Source: Lachnospiraceae bacterium oral taxon 500
Lineage (GTDB): Bacteria > Bacillota > Clostridia > Lachnospirales > Vallitaleaceae
Direction: 5' to 3'
Assembly: GCA_002999035.1 (NCBI GenBank)
Contig: CP027241.1
Coordinates: forward strand, 62,001 to 126,000
Length of the DNA stretch: 64,000 bases
In this document: in pieces, positions 16,965 to 25,080 of the stretch
Layout of the letters: each line of letters starts with the position of its first letter
Position numbering within the stretch: the first letter of the stretch is position 1
Program-made: the position numbers and the translations under genes
The notes under the pieces: generated by a model
Seen by the model: only the letters and a program-made list of their open reading frames with translations
What the model was told of the DNA's origin: nothing
The model's database searches: none

Positions 16965-17830
16965 TGAAAGCTGTTTTTATTGTATTCAGTCCATCAGGAC
17001 ATACTCTCATTGCTGCACGAAAATTCATGAGTCTTCTTGAAGATAACGGAATTTCCTGTCATATGATTAACATCACAAAAAACGATAAGTATCTTCAGGA
17101 TTTCACAATTACAAAAACACTGGTTGATGATCTTGGAGAACATCATTTATTGATTCCCTGTGCCCCGGTATATGCTGGACATTGTGAGCAAAATATGCTC
17201 AGGACAATACGCGCACTTCCTCGGAAAAAGGAAAAACAGATTCCTGCGATTCCGCTTGTAACATATGGAGGAGTACACAGCAGTGTTGCACTGGAAGAAA
17301 TGGGTAAAGCGCTTAATGACAAAGGATATATTCCGATTATGGGCATTAAGATTGCTGCGGAGCATACTTTGACATCAACTTTCAAAAAACGGATCAATCC
17401 AAATCTGCCGGGAACAGTTGAGGATCAAATCCTTGCAGAAGCGGCAGAAATAGCAGAAAAGGTTGTAAACGACAAGATAGCTATGGTCAATGTAGAAAAG
17501 AAACTTGCGTATGCACCATTTATGAAACGCATTATGTTCCGCATTTTCAGCCAGGAAAAAATTCATGGAAAATATAAGAAAGTCGCAATCAATACTGAAA
17601 AATGCATTGGTTGTAAACGATGTGTTTCAGCATGTCCTGTCAATATGTTTGCATATATTGATAACACAATACAAATGGTTCGTGATCCTAAACATTGTAT
17701 TTTATGTGCCGAGTGTTATCATCAATGTCCTGCAAAGGCCGTTGTACATCCATATATTGAAGTTGCAAGAAAGAGACTTTCGAACGGTTTTGCAAAGCTT
17801 GAAAACCCACAATCTGAAATTTATCGATAA
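16964..17830 (+). CDS. EFR1-type flavodoxin-ferredoxin fusion
   Basis: A 288-residue electron carrier. Residues 1-150 are flavodoxin-like (KAVFIVFSPSGHTLIAARKF is the FMN phosphate loop). The C-terminal part has two [4Fe-4S] ferredoxin motifs, CIGCKRCVSACP (from about 210) and CILCAECYHQCP. It probably passes electrons to the nitroreductase-like protein or the product of the pathway. The start overlaps the previous stop (TAATG). Confidence 0.85.
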   Translation: MKAVFIVFSPSGHTLIAARKFMSLLEDNGISCHMINITKNDKYLQDFTITKTLVDDLGEHHLLIPCAPVYAGHCEQNMLRTIRALPRKKEKQIPAIPLVTYGGVHSSVALEEMGKALNDKGYIPIMGIKIAAEHTLTSTFKKRINPNLPGTVEDQILAEAAEIAEKVVNDKIAMVNVEKKLAYAPFMKRIMFRIFSQEKIHGKYKKVAINTEKCIGCKRCVSACPVNMFAYIDNTIQMVRDPKHCILCAECYHQCPAKAVVHPYIEVARKRLSNGFAKLENPQSEIYR

Positions 17831-17894
17831 AACTGATATCCGTTAAATATAAAATGAAAAAATTATGCCACAAATAAAGAAAGGATAAATTACT

Positions 17895-18896
17895 ATGATT
17901 AACAAAATAAATATTTATGAACAGCTTACAACACTGCCGTATCTCCCCGCTTATCAGCAACTGATACATGGTGCCATTGAATTAGATGTATTTTCAAATT
18001 TAGAAAATCCTATCACCACAAAAGAGCTATCTAAAAAAATGAGCTGGGATGAATCCAATACCTTCAATCTTTTGAAAGGTTTATATAGTCTTGGTTATCT
18101 TAAGCGAAATGGAGATACATTTTGTAATATGCCAGAAACATCAAAATATCTTGTTAAGGGGAAGCCTGCATATATGGGAAGCGTGCTGACATTTTTCTGT
18201 AATAATCAAGGAATGAGCCTTGGAAATGTGGCACAGCAAGTGAAGGAAGGTCCTAAACCGCAGGAACGGACACAGCATTCTATGGATTTTGCAGCTTATG
18301 GCGATGCGATGCGTGATGCTCAATCAGGGATACGTCAATATGAACTGTTAGAAATTCTCCGCTCTCTTCCCGAGTATAAATCTATTCATAAAATATTGGA
18401 TCTGGGCTGCGGTGCAGGTTGTCTTGGTGTTGCAGTTATACAGGACGCGAGCAATCGTACGGGAGTTCTTTTTGATAGACCGGATATGAAATCACTTATT
18501 GAAGAAACCATAAGACGTTGCAATATGCAAGATAGCGTTTCCATTAAAACTGGAGACTTTATAAACGATGATATTGGTAGCGGATATGATTTAATCATCT
18601 GCTCATCCATTATGTTGTTCGTCATTGCAGGCGGTGCAAATTTCTTTGCAAAATTGAAAAAAGCATTAAATCCCGGTGGAGTAGTTGTGTGCTTAAATGA
18701 AGGAATTGAACCAGATTATTCCGGACCGTGGGATATGATTTTAGGTTATATGGCATTTAATTTACAGGGGATGCCGATAGGTGTAATAAAAGGTCAAATT
18801 GCTGATGCAGCAAAATCTGGAGGGTTTCATTCTGTAGAAAATCACACTGTACTTCTTAGCACGGGTACGCACGATATTAATATTCTTAGGAAATAA
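17895..18896 (+). CDS. SAM-dependent O-methyltransferase-like protein
   Basis: A 333-residue methyltransferase with an N-terminal winged-helix dimerisation domain (about 1-90, including LFNLLKGLYSLGYLKRNG with an F-to-N variant in the first turn) and a Rossmann domain whose motif I is ILDLGCGAGCLGVAV near residue 165. This is the plant-type O-methyltransferase layout also used by bacterial acetylserotonin- and polyketide-type enzymes. It is 64 bases after the ferredoxin gene in an AT-rich cassette. The substrate is unknown. Confidence 0.8.
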   Translation: MINKINIYEQLTTLPYLPAYQQLIHGAIELDVFSNLENPITTKELSKKMSWDESNTFNLLKGLYSLGYLKRNGDTFCNMPETSKYLVKGKPAYMGSVLTFFCNNQGMSLGNVAQQVKEGPKPQERTQHSMDFAAYGDAMRDAQSGIRQYELLEILRSLPEYKSIHKILDLGCGAGCLGVAVIQDASNRTGVLFDRPDMKSLIEETIRRCNMQDSVSIKTGDFINDDIGSGYDLIICSSIMLFVIAGGANFFAKLKKALNPGGVVVCLNEGIEPDYSGPWDMILGYMAFNLQGMPIGVIKGQIADAAKSGGFHSVENHTVLLSTGTHDINILRK

Positions 18897-19082
18897 ATAA
18901 AAGATATAAATATAGAAACATGGCTAATTCAGCTGTTTCAGTATCATCAAATATGAAAATGACTTTCGTTTTTGTTTGCACGGAATGTTCCTACTAAAAT
19001 TATTAGACAAATCAAGTTAAACCGCCGTTTTTATGTTATTAATAAAGGCGCGGGAGTTTAAACTCAATCATAGCATATGAAA

Positions 19083-19124
19083 ACACGGCGGTATCAAAGG
19101 AGGTATCGCCGTGTTCATTTTTCG
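19083..19124 (+). terminator. Terminator- or attenuator-like hairpin
   Basis: AACACGGCGGTATC pairs with GGTATCGCCGTGTT over 14 bases (two G-U) around a six-base loop, followed by a T-rich stretch. It contains an AAAGGAGG in the loop and arm. It may end the methyltransferase operon. The gap 18897-19386 otherwise shows only this hairpin and the terminator at 19229. Confidence 0.6.
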
Positions 19125-19228
19125 TTATCTTAAAATCTTGTTAAAAGAGATATATTCTATTTCTGGGTTTCCATGCTTGTATAAATGAACCATTAAATCA
19201 TATTCATATAGCTATCTTTTCATGTCCG

Positions 19229-19260
19229 ATCCCGGCTGTCCTGCGCAGTCGGGATTTTTT
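19229..19260 (+). terminator. Rho-independent terminator
   Basis: ATCCCGGCTG and CAGTCGGGAT form a ten-base stem (one mismatch) followed by TTTTTT, upstream of the sigma-like gene. Confidence 0.75.
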
Positions 19261-19386
19261 GTGCTTGCAAAAACTTTTTTCTAAAAATATTCGCTTTTCT
19301 TTGGCAGTTTTGGGCTCTGCGTTGTTGAGGGTTTACGAAAGGGGAAATTCTACCCGCTTTCGCGGCTGCGAAAGGAGGTGAATACC

Positions 19387-19830
19387 ATGAATGAACCTGA
19401 AAGAACCGAATGGCAGATACGCTGCGCATTTAACGGCTTCTGCAAGCGGACATTGAAGAACGAAAGTATCAATGCCCATAAGGAGATTAGGAAGCGGCAG
19501 GCACACGAAATTAACTTTTCTGATCTGACATCGAAAGAGGAAAACCAGCTTTATACCTGTGAAGATTTCTTTGCAGAGGATAAAGAAGAACAGACCTTTT
19601 TCGCAGGCGGAAAAGAATTGAGTGCAAAGCTTATCGCTGACGCAATCCACAGCTTGCCGGAAGAAAAACGCAGAGCTGTCCTGCTCTACTACTTCTTTGA
19701 TATGAGCGATGCGGAAATCGCGGCACTCTATCAGATTCCGAGAAGTACAGTGCAGTATCGAAGAACCAGCTCATTTGAGCTGTTAAAACGCTATTTGGAG
19801 GAACACGCTTATGACTACCCAGACTGGTAA
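19387..19830 (+). CDS. Sigma-70 region 4-like regulator of the element
   Basis: A 147-residue protein with a C-terminal sigma-70 region 4 helix-turn-helix (LPEEKRRAVLLYYFFDMSDA, then IAALYQIPRSTVQYRRTSSF). Such proteins are standard near the xis-int end of Tn916/Tn1549-type elements. The ATG at 19387 has GAAAGGAGGTGAATACC upstream. It overlaps the HTH_16 gene by 20 bases. Confidence 0.85.
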   Translation: MNEPERTEWQIRCAFNGFCKRTLKNESINAHKEIRKRQAHEINFSDLTSKEENQLYTCEDFFAEDKEEQTFFAGGKELSAKLIADAIHSLPEEKRRAVLLYYFFDMSDAEIAALYQIPRSTVQYRRTSSFELLKRYLEEHAYDYPDW

Positions 19831-20062
19831 AACAACCGATGATGAACGCGGCTTGTTGCCTTATCCGGTAATCATAGCCGCAACCAAAGGAGAGCCGCAG
19901 GCAATGAATATTGTTTGCAAGCATTACGCAGGATATATCGCACACCTTTCTATGAGAAAGCTCCGTGATGAACGCGGAAATACCTATTACGGCATAGATG
20001 AGGATATACGAGATCGCCTTCGTTCAAAGCTCATGCAGGCTGTCCTGATTTTCAAGATTTAA
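19811..20062 (+). CDS. HTH_16 conjugative-transposon regulator
   Basis: An 83-residue protein of the HTH_16 family (PF12645): LPYPVIIAATKGEPQAMNIV, then HYAGYIAHLSMRKL and a conserved tail. It is always paired with the sigma-like gene in Tn916-type regulatory modules. It is intact. Confidence 0.85.
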   Translation: MTTQTGKTTDDERGLLPYPVIIAATKGEPQAMNIVCKHYAGYIAHLSMRKLRDERGNTYYGIDEDIRDRLRSKLMQAVLIFKI

Positions 20063-20489
20063 GAATGTAACGATCTGCGCTCCCCTTTCCGCAGACAAGG
20101 CAGGAAATTCTTGAATCTGTTCTTTGACAAACATACCCGCAAGATAACGGCGGCGTATCATAGGGCAAACCGGACACTTTCCTTTTGTGCCTTAGCTGTG
20201 CGGAGAATACGCCATGACACTTCCCTACACGGAAGCCGAGCGAGAAATATTCTACTACAAAGCAAGTGTAGCGCCTTGCAAGCCATGACAGCACAAAATA
20301 TATAATGATACTCCCTTACAGCCACAGTCCGAGCGTTAGAAGCGTCGCAGGCAATGGGTAGGGCCGCGTGAGAACCACGCATGGGTGAAACTCCCGTGAG
20401 GCTAAGGCTTACAGCCATCCGGTAATGCCTTTCTTAAATATAAATATCAGAACTTTTACTATACCTATTTTGAGAAAGGGGGCGATGAG
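20063..20489 (+). other. Gene-free stretch with possible structured RNA
   Basis: No ORF is supported. Several short hairpins cluster here: CTTCC/GGAAG (20220-20235), GCGTG-agaac-CACGC (20366-20380), a GGG/CTCCC stem just after it, and GGCT/AGCC near 20401-20415. The density of paired arms around 20340-20425, between the regulatory genes and xis, suggests a transcribed structured RNA or an intron or IS remnant. I cannot assign a family. Confidence 0.35.
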
Positions 20490-20693
20490 ATGAATCAACC
20501 GGATGTCCCTATCTGGGAGAAATATACCCTTACCATAGAAGAAGCGGCAAAGTATTTTCGCATCGGAGAAAATAAGCTGCGAAAACTGGCAGAAGAAAAT
20601 CCTACTGCAAATTGGGTTATATTAAATGGCAACCGTATTCAGATCAAGCGCAGACAGTTTGAAAAAATGATCGATACGGTTGACACAATCTAA
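20490..20693 (+). CDS. xis: Excisionase (Tn916 Xis-like)
   Basis: A 67-residue winged-helix excisionase, the directionality factor for the integrase. [20 protein letters not shown] and the following [13 protein letters not shown] are the family signature. It lies 75 bases before int, the conserved order of Tn916/Tn1549. Confidence 0.92.
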   Translation: MNQPDVPIWEKYTLTIEEAAKYFRIGENKLRKLAEENPTANWVILNGNRIQIKRRQFEKMIDTVDTI

Positions 20694-20768
20694 TGGAGAT
20701 CGAGCTTTGACGATGGTATAATAGATATAGCATATCAAGGCTCTTTCCGTCTTGGAAAGGAGCATAAA

Positions 20769-21959
20769 ATGTCAGGAAAAAGACGGGACAGCAAAAACCG
20801 AATTTTGCGGTCAGGTGAGAGCCAGAGAAAAGACGGGAGATATGCTTACAAATATACAGATACTTTTGGGAAGCCGCAGTTTGTATACGCATGGAAATTA
20901 GTTCCTACGGATAAGACACCGAAAGGAAAACGCGAGGATAAATCCCTGCGTGAAAAAATCAAGGAAATACAAAAAGACCTTGATGACGGTATTGACCCTG
21001 TAGGAAAGAAAATGACCGTGTGCCAGCTTTACGAAAAGCACATACGAAATCATGCAAATGTAAGGCATGGTACAAAGCAAGGGCGAAAGCAGCTCATGAG
21101 AATAATTAAGGAAGATACAATCGGAGCATGTAGCATTGAGAATGTGAAAATGTCCGATGCAAAGGAATGGGCTTTACGCATGAAAGAAAAAGGCTATTCT
21201 TTTATCACGATTAGCAACCATAAGCGTTCTCTAAAGGCAGCTTTTTACACCGCTATTCAGGATGACTGTATCAGGAAAAATCCTTTTGACTTTCCTATCA
21301 ATACAGTTATTGAGGATGACACCGAGCCGAAAATCCCTCTTTCGCCCATGCAGGAAGAAAGCCTGATTTCCTTTGTAAAAAGCGATAAGGTCTATTACAA
21401 GTATTATGATGAGCTTATCATTCTGCTTGGAACAGGACTTCGTATTTCCGAGTTTTGCGGACTAACGGACAGTGATATTGATTTTGAGAATCGGACAATC
21501 AATGTGGATCATCAGCTTCAATACTCCGGTAAAAAGTCCTACCGCATAGAAACTCCGAAAACGGAAAACGGCATTCGTAAAATTCCAATGAGCGACCGCG
21601 TACTGGAAGCTTTGCAGAGAGTGGTACAGAACCGAAGAAAAAGCGATTTTACTGTTGACGGTTATACAGGCTTTCTCTTTCTTACAAGAAACGGAACACC
21701 TCAAAACTACATTAACTATGATATTATGTTTCGCAAACTTGTAGAAAAGTACAACAAGAAACACGAGGAAGTTTTGCCGGTAGTAACAACACCTCATACT
21801 CTGCGGCACACATTCTGTACCAATATGGCAAATGCGGGAATGAATCCGAAAGCCTTACAGTATCTTATGGGACACGCCAACATAACTATGACCTTGAACT
21901 ATTACGCACACGCCACATTTGACAGCGCACAGGCGGAATTTTTCAGACTGGCGGCTTAA
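20769..21959 (+). CDS. int: Tyrosine integrase (Tn916/Tn1549 Int-like)
   Basis: A 396-residue site-specific recombinase. The N-terminal arm-binding domain (about 1-60) contains RKDGRYAYKYTDTFGKPQFV. It is followed by a SAM-like core-binding domain and the catalytic domain with Arg in GTGLRISEFCGL, HTLRH, GHANITMTLNYYAHA including the Tyr nucleophile. All catalytic residues are present and no break is seen. It lies about 180 bases from the right end of the element, where TTTACTAC-like repeats (21975-22000) could be arm sites. Confidence 0.95.
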   Translation: MSGKRRDSKNRILRSGESQRKDGRYAYKYTDTFGKPQFVYAWKLVPTDKTPKGKREDKSLREKIKEIQKDLDDGIDPVGKKMTVCQLYEKHIRNHANVRHGTKQGRKQLMRIIKEDTIGACSIENVKMSDAKEWALRMKEKGYSFITISNHKRSLKAAFYTAIQDDCIRKNPFDFPINTVIEDDTEPKIPLSPMQEESLISFVKSDKVYYKYYDELIILLGTGLRISEFCGLTDSDIDFENRTINVDHQLQYSGKKSYRIETPKTENGIRKIPMSDRVLEALQRVVQNRRKSDFTVDGYTGFLFLTRNGTPQNYINYDIMFRKLVEKYNKKHEEVLPVVTTPHTLRHTFCTNMANAGMNPKALQYLMGHANITMTLNYYAHATFDSAQAEFFRLAA

Positions 21960-22053
21960 AGGAAAAGAGAGGTTTTACTACTTCTTTACTACCTTTCAAA
22001 GCGAAAACACAAGCAGATTTAAGAAAATATGTGAGTATCTCCCGATATACAAA

Positions 22054-22091
22054 ATGCCGAAAATACCTGTAAAGACAGGCTATATCGGCAT
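22054..22091 (+). terminator. Hairpin at the right end of the element
   Basis: ATGCCGA/TCGGCAT with an inner CCTGT/ACAGG stem lies between int and the right junction. It may terminate int or shape the attachment site. Confidence 0.45.
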
Positions 22092-22132
22092 ATAAGAACT
22101 TTTGAAAAGATAGTTAAAAATCATATTAGAGT

Positions 22133-22387
22133 TTATAATAAACTATCATAAAATAATCGCGGTCGCATTCCTTTGTCCTTACAGAGAAACAATACTTTTT
22201 CTGCGATTTGAATTCTTTCATTCTTGGTTAACTTTCTGTTTGAGCCCGTATGCTTTATACTATCTACATATATCGCATAATCATATTCGTCTCCCTCACA
22301 TAATTCCGAATCCACAAAATATTTTATTCCTTGTTCATCGTAATATTCCAGACCAGCTCGCCCTAAAAGTATGATATAATCTTCCAT
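22133..22387 (-). CDS. Hypothetical protein hosting the element insertion at its 3' end
   Basis: An 84-residue acidic protein (MEDYIILLGRAGLEYYDEQG start; GGAGATAACC before the ATG at 22387). No family is recognised; its size and composition recall immunity-type proteins, but that is a guess. The final Leu codon and stop are supplied by the mobile element: the uninterrupted copy of the 3' end at 23097-23170 ends DSLV-stop, this one DSLL-stop. So the gene tolerates the insertion. Confidence 0.6.
   Translation of the reverse strand: MEDYIILLGRAGLEYYDEQGIKYFVDSELCEGDEYDYAIYVDSIKHTGSNRKLTKNERIQIAEKVLFLCKDKGMRPRLFYDSLL
22139..22206 (+). repeat. Right flank of the insertion, repeated at 23103-23170
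   Basis: Sixty-eight bases beginning TAAACTATCATAAAATAATC are repeated 964 bases downstream with a single mismatch. They encode the last residues of the 84-residue gene. Confidence 0.85.
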
Positions 22388-22415
22388 GGTTATCTCCACA
22401 ACTTCTGCTTTATTT

Positions 22416-22549
22416 CTATAAAACAATAGGAAAAATAATCCCTAAACCCATTGCCATAAAGCCCAATATAATACCTAAAATACATAATACCAAAACCATC
22501 ACCGGAATATGCTTACGAATCTGAATAGAAAACTGACTGTAAGTTAGCC
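22416..22549 (-). pseudogene. Remnant of a membrane protein C-terminus
   Basis: One minus-strand frame reads SQFSIQIRKHIPVMVLVLCI followed by GIILGFMAMGLGIIF and a TAG at 22416. This is a plausible membrane segment with no start codon or ribosome site, lying between the VOC gene and the 84-residue gene. It is probably a broken gene end. Confidence 0.3.
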
Positions 22550-22933
22550 TTAGACTGTAATCTCAATTTGATTATTCTCGACTGCCACAATGCAGCTTTC
22601 ATAATAGCCATCTCCTGTGGTTCGGGGGCCGCTGACAACTTCATATCCATCGGCTTTCAGCGCTGCGGTCAAACTGTCTACTTTCTCCTTACTTCCTACA
22701 CTGAACGCAATATGGATATACCCGGTACGGGCAAGGTCTTTGGGCAAGTCTGACAGTTCCGGCTTATTCATAATCTCAAGTCGTGCCCCCTCCTCAAACG
22801 AAAGAAAATACGAGCGGAAGTTCGTTCTGGGGTTATGGTATCCGTCATTTGATGCTGCACCCAAATATTTTATAAAGAATTTTCTGGTTTCTTCGAGATC
22901 GTTTACATACAATGCGATATGTTCGATTTTCAT
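22550..22933 (-). CDS. VOC family protein (glyoxalase-like)
   Basis: A 127-residue single vicinal-oxygen-chelate domain: MKIEHIALYVNDLEETRKFF is the first unit and GARLEIMNK the metal-strand Glu. GYIHIAFSVGSKEKVDSLTA opens the second half and VENNQIEITV closes it. It resembles lactoylglutathione lyase-related proteins of Firmicutes. Its specific reaction is unknown. It is not part of the mobile element. Confidence 0.82.
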   Translation of the reverse strand: MKIEHIALYVNDLEETRKFFIKYLGAASNDGYHNPRTNFRSYFLSFEEGARLEIMNKPELSDLPKDLARTGYIHIAFSVGSKEKVDSLTAALKADGYEVVSGPRTTGDGYYESCIVAVENNQIEITV

Positions 22934-23088
22934 ATTTGCCTCCCTCTATTAATATTACCTTCTTTTTCATTTTATTCAAACCGAGAAAAACTCCGCTTTC
23001 TCATCACTCGTATGTTTTCCTAATTTATCTTCAAAGCATTTGGTCTGGCGGTGAAGTCTGCATGATAAACCGGGAGTTGCCTTATATC

Positions 23089-23170
23089 ACGTTGAATTAT
23101 ACTAAACTATCATAAAATAATCGCGGTCTCATTCCTTTGTCCTTACAGAGAAACAATACTTTTTCTGCGA
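23089..23170 (+). repeat. Uninterrupted copy of the element's target site
   Basis: This stretch joins the 20 bases seen left of the mobile element (8222-8241) directly to the 68 bases seen on its right (22139-22206), sharing the single TAAACT at 23103-23108. On the minus strand 23170-23097 encodes AEKVLFLCKDKGMRPRLFYD plus SLV-stop, the 3' end of a paralogue whose 5' part is lost. Confidence 0.8.
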
Positions 23171-23191
23171 AAAGACTATGGGAAAGTTGAG

Positions 23192-23611
23192 TTATTCATT
23201 AATATGATACACCATATCACCCGAATTCCAAATATACATAATGCCTGATACCGGCTCTTTCCCATTCTCCCTTATCCAGCCTGTATAAGTCGTACAATAT
23301 CCATAATAGCCTTCTGTGATGATTTCAAATTCTACATCCAAATACTTTTCCATATACTCCCTCATGCCTACAGCATTTCCTGAGAATTTTCCTTCATAGA
23401 CAACTTTATCAAAAATAAGAACTCTACATTCATCTAAGTCACTACCATCAAATATAATTTCTCCGGAATATATTTTCTCACCATCTTTTGTATACTTAAA
23501 TATCTTATCAGCCTTTAAAATCAATTTATTATCTTTAAATATAACACTCTTTATTCTGGTATCGTGTAAACTAAAAGTAATATTACTGTTCCTATCCTGT
23601 TTAAATTCCAT
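23192..23611 (-). CDS. Hypothetical protein
   Basis: A 139-residue protein beginning MEFKQDRNSNITFSLHD from ATG 23611 (AGGTTAAAA before it; a GTG at 23623 is the alternative). Alternating hydrophobic and polar residues suggest a beta-rich fold. No signal peptide is seen. No family is recognised. Part of a cluster of small AT-rich genes that may be immunity-like. Confidence 0.5.
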   Translation of the reverse strand: MEFKQDRNSNITFSLHDTRIKSVIFKDNKLILKADKIFKYTKDGEKIYSGEIIFDGSDLDECRVLIFDKVVYEGKFSGNAVGMREYMEKYLDVEFEIITEGYYGYCTTYTGWIRENGKEPVSGIMYIWNSGDMVYHINE

Positions 23612-23703
23612 TTTTAACCTCACAGTTTCAAATAAATATTGGTCGATACGTTCTGTTTAAAACATTTGCATTTATAATTTCATCACTCAACAAATCATCC
23701 TAT

Positions 23704-24507
23704 TCATTCGTTTCTATTAAATATTTTCAAAAAACGCAAGGCGGATTTCTTTGCCTTTTCTATTTTTGCAGATTCTTTATTTTCTACAGCAGTTGAAGAT
23801 ATCCATTTTTTCCCAAATATTGTTTGTGCCGCCTCTACTATAACTCCACAAGCATATAAATCTTTTTCTTCTGTAATAGCTTTAGCAAATACTAATTTTG
23901 TTTTTGCTTGTAGTTCTTCCGACTGCACTCCGTGAAATAACATTTGCATAAGGCTTGTTGCAGACCATGCCCGACAAAGAGAATCTTGATCACAAATCAT
24001 CTGCTGCGTTAGTAAATCGATTTCTTTTGACGAACCTACCCAACCAAAAGCTATTATAAGTTTTCGGCGAAGAATAGTGTTATCTGTGCCTAAAAGTGAA
24101 ATAAGAATAGCAGTAAGTTCATCGCAAAACAATGAATAAAAATCTCTATGTCTTAATTTTGAAAGGATTTCTGCTATCAGATAAACCGTGTATATTTTTG
24201 CTTTTTCATCTTCAATTTTATCTAACTGTTCAAATAAAAATTCTATTCCTTCTCTACCATGTTTCTCAAATCCATTCTCTAAATGTAGCTTTATATCCTT
24301 TTCCCAATCTTTACAAATAAGCTCATAATGATATGCTATTTCATTACTTCCGGCTAAATCGGCTGCAAATCTAAGCCTTTTGCTAGAAGCAAATTTATCC
24401 TTTTCCAACTCAAGATATGATTTTTCTAAATCTTTCCTTGTCAGGCTGATGCGACGAACTCTTTCCGCTTCAATTTCTTGTATAATTTTATTAGCTGAAT
24501 CCGGCAT
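23704..24507 (-). CDS. Hypothetical helical-repeat (HEAT-like) protein
   Basis: A 267-residue, almost wholly helical protein with repeated Leu-rich helices (AKIYTVYLIAEILSKLRHRD; RRKLIIAFGWVGSSKEIDLL) that look like HEAT-type repeats. No catalytic motif is visible. A scaffold or immunity-type role is possible but unproven. It is on the same strand as the small genes at 22.1-23.6 kb. Confidence 0.5.
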   Translation of the reverse strand: MPDSANKIIQEIEAERVRRISLTRKDLEKSYLELEKDKFASSKRLRFAADLAGSNEIAYHYELICKDWEKDIKLHLENGFEKHGREGIEFLFEQLDKIEDEKAKIYTVYLIAEILSKLRHRDFYSLFCDELTAILISLLGTDNTILRRKLIIAFGWVGSSKEIDLLTQQMICDQDSLCRAWSATSLMQMLFHGVQSEELQAKTKLVFAKAITEEKDLYACGVIVEAAQTIFGKKWISSTAVENKESAKIEKAKKSALRFLKIFNRNE

Positions 24508-24580
24508 TGCTTCTTCCCCCTATACAACTTAAATTATCATTTATCCCATTTTTCAGCATTCATATCAATGCGAAAGTATG

Positions 24581-24706
24581 TCAGTCCTGCTCAAGAGATC
24601 GATTTTTCTCAAATATATCTCCGTCGCTTTCCTTAATCATCCGGCGGATCTGCTTGGAGGAACCTTGCTGCAACTTAAAGTCAATATTCTCGGTTTCAAA
24701 ATTCAT
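24581..24706 (-). CDS. Small 41-residue ORF resembling an AlbA_2-type N-terminus
   Basis: ATG 24706 preceded by AAGGTGGTACTCTG opens MNFETENIDFKLQQGSSKQI and stops at 24581. The first residues resemble the start of AlbA_2/Schlafen-like regulators (KxETExxEYK), but the frame ends soon after. It may be a truncated gene start or a genuine small protein. Confidence 0.3.
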   Translation of the reverse strand: MNFETENIDFKLQQGSSKQIRRMIKESDGDIFEKNRSLEQD

Positions 24707-24980
24707 CAGAGTACCACCTTACAATTCCTACCAATTATATTATACCCATAAAATTCACTTTTTCAATCACACGAAACGAATTTTCACTGACTATCCACTT
24801 TTTTAACGAAAGGATGATTTTTGTCAAGCAAGCATCAAAGATTAATCGTCGGTAAAGCGCCGCTTTCAGTACTCGGTCATCAAAGTAAAATCTCAATTGA
24901 CAAAACCGGTAAAAATGCTTAAAATAAGGATACAAAAAAGCTCTGCCATGACTGAAACAAAAGCCGCTCCGTTTACGAGT

Positions 24981-25010
24981 TGGATAAAAAATCGGCAGGG
25001 GAGTATAATC
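24981..25010 (+). promoter_or_regulatory. Promoter of mscL
   Basis: TTGGAT (24981-24986) and TATAAT (25005-25010), 18 bases apart, lie 70 bases before the mscL start. Nothing else is evident between 24707 and 25080. Confidence 0.55.
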
Positions 25011-25080
25011 TACTATTACAATTTAACCAAAAGAAAGGAGTATAGCTCTTTCCATTAATATAAGAGCCATTCACATTACG

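Larger units (their letters stand above)
8236..22144 (+). mobile_element. Decayed Tn916/Tn1549-type mobilizable element
   Basis: An integrated element of about 13.9 kb bounded by TAAACT on both sides (8236-8241 and 22139-22144). It carries a tyrosine integrase and excisionase at the right end, HTH_16 and sigma-like regulators, and a relaxase-MobC pair with a candidate oriT. The left end holds remnants of replication and antirestriction genes. No VirB4, VirD4 or other channel gene is present, so it would need a helper to transfer. Two cargo blocks are present (10.5-13.0 and 15.0-18.9 kb). The strand follows the integrase. Confidence 0.85.

Noticed and set aside
22139-23170. A second, 0.96-kb mobile unit carrying the VOC gene between the 68-base repeats
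   Set aside because: The repeat is the 3' end of a duplicated small gene and no recombinase or inverted ends flank the VOC gene; gene duplication explains it more simply.
24507-24935. Larger ORFs on both strands in the gap before mscL
   Set aside because: No ribosome site or family resemblance; only the 41-codon ORF at 24581-24706 has a plausible start.
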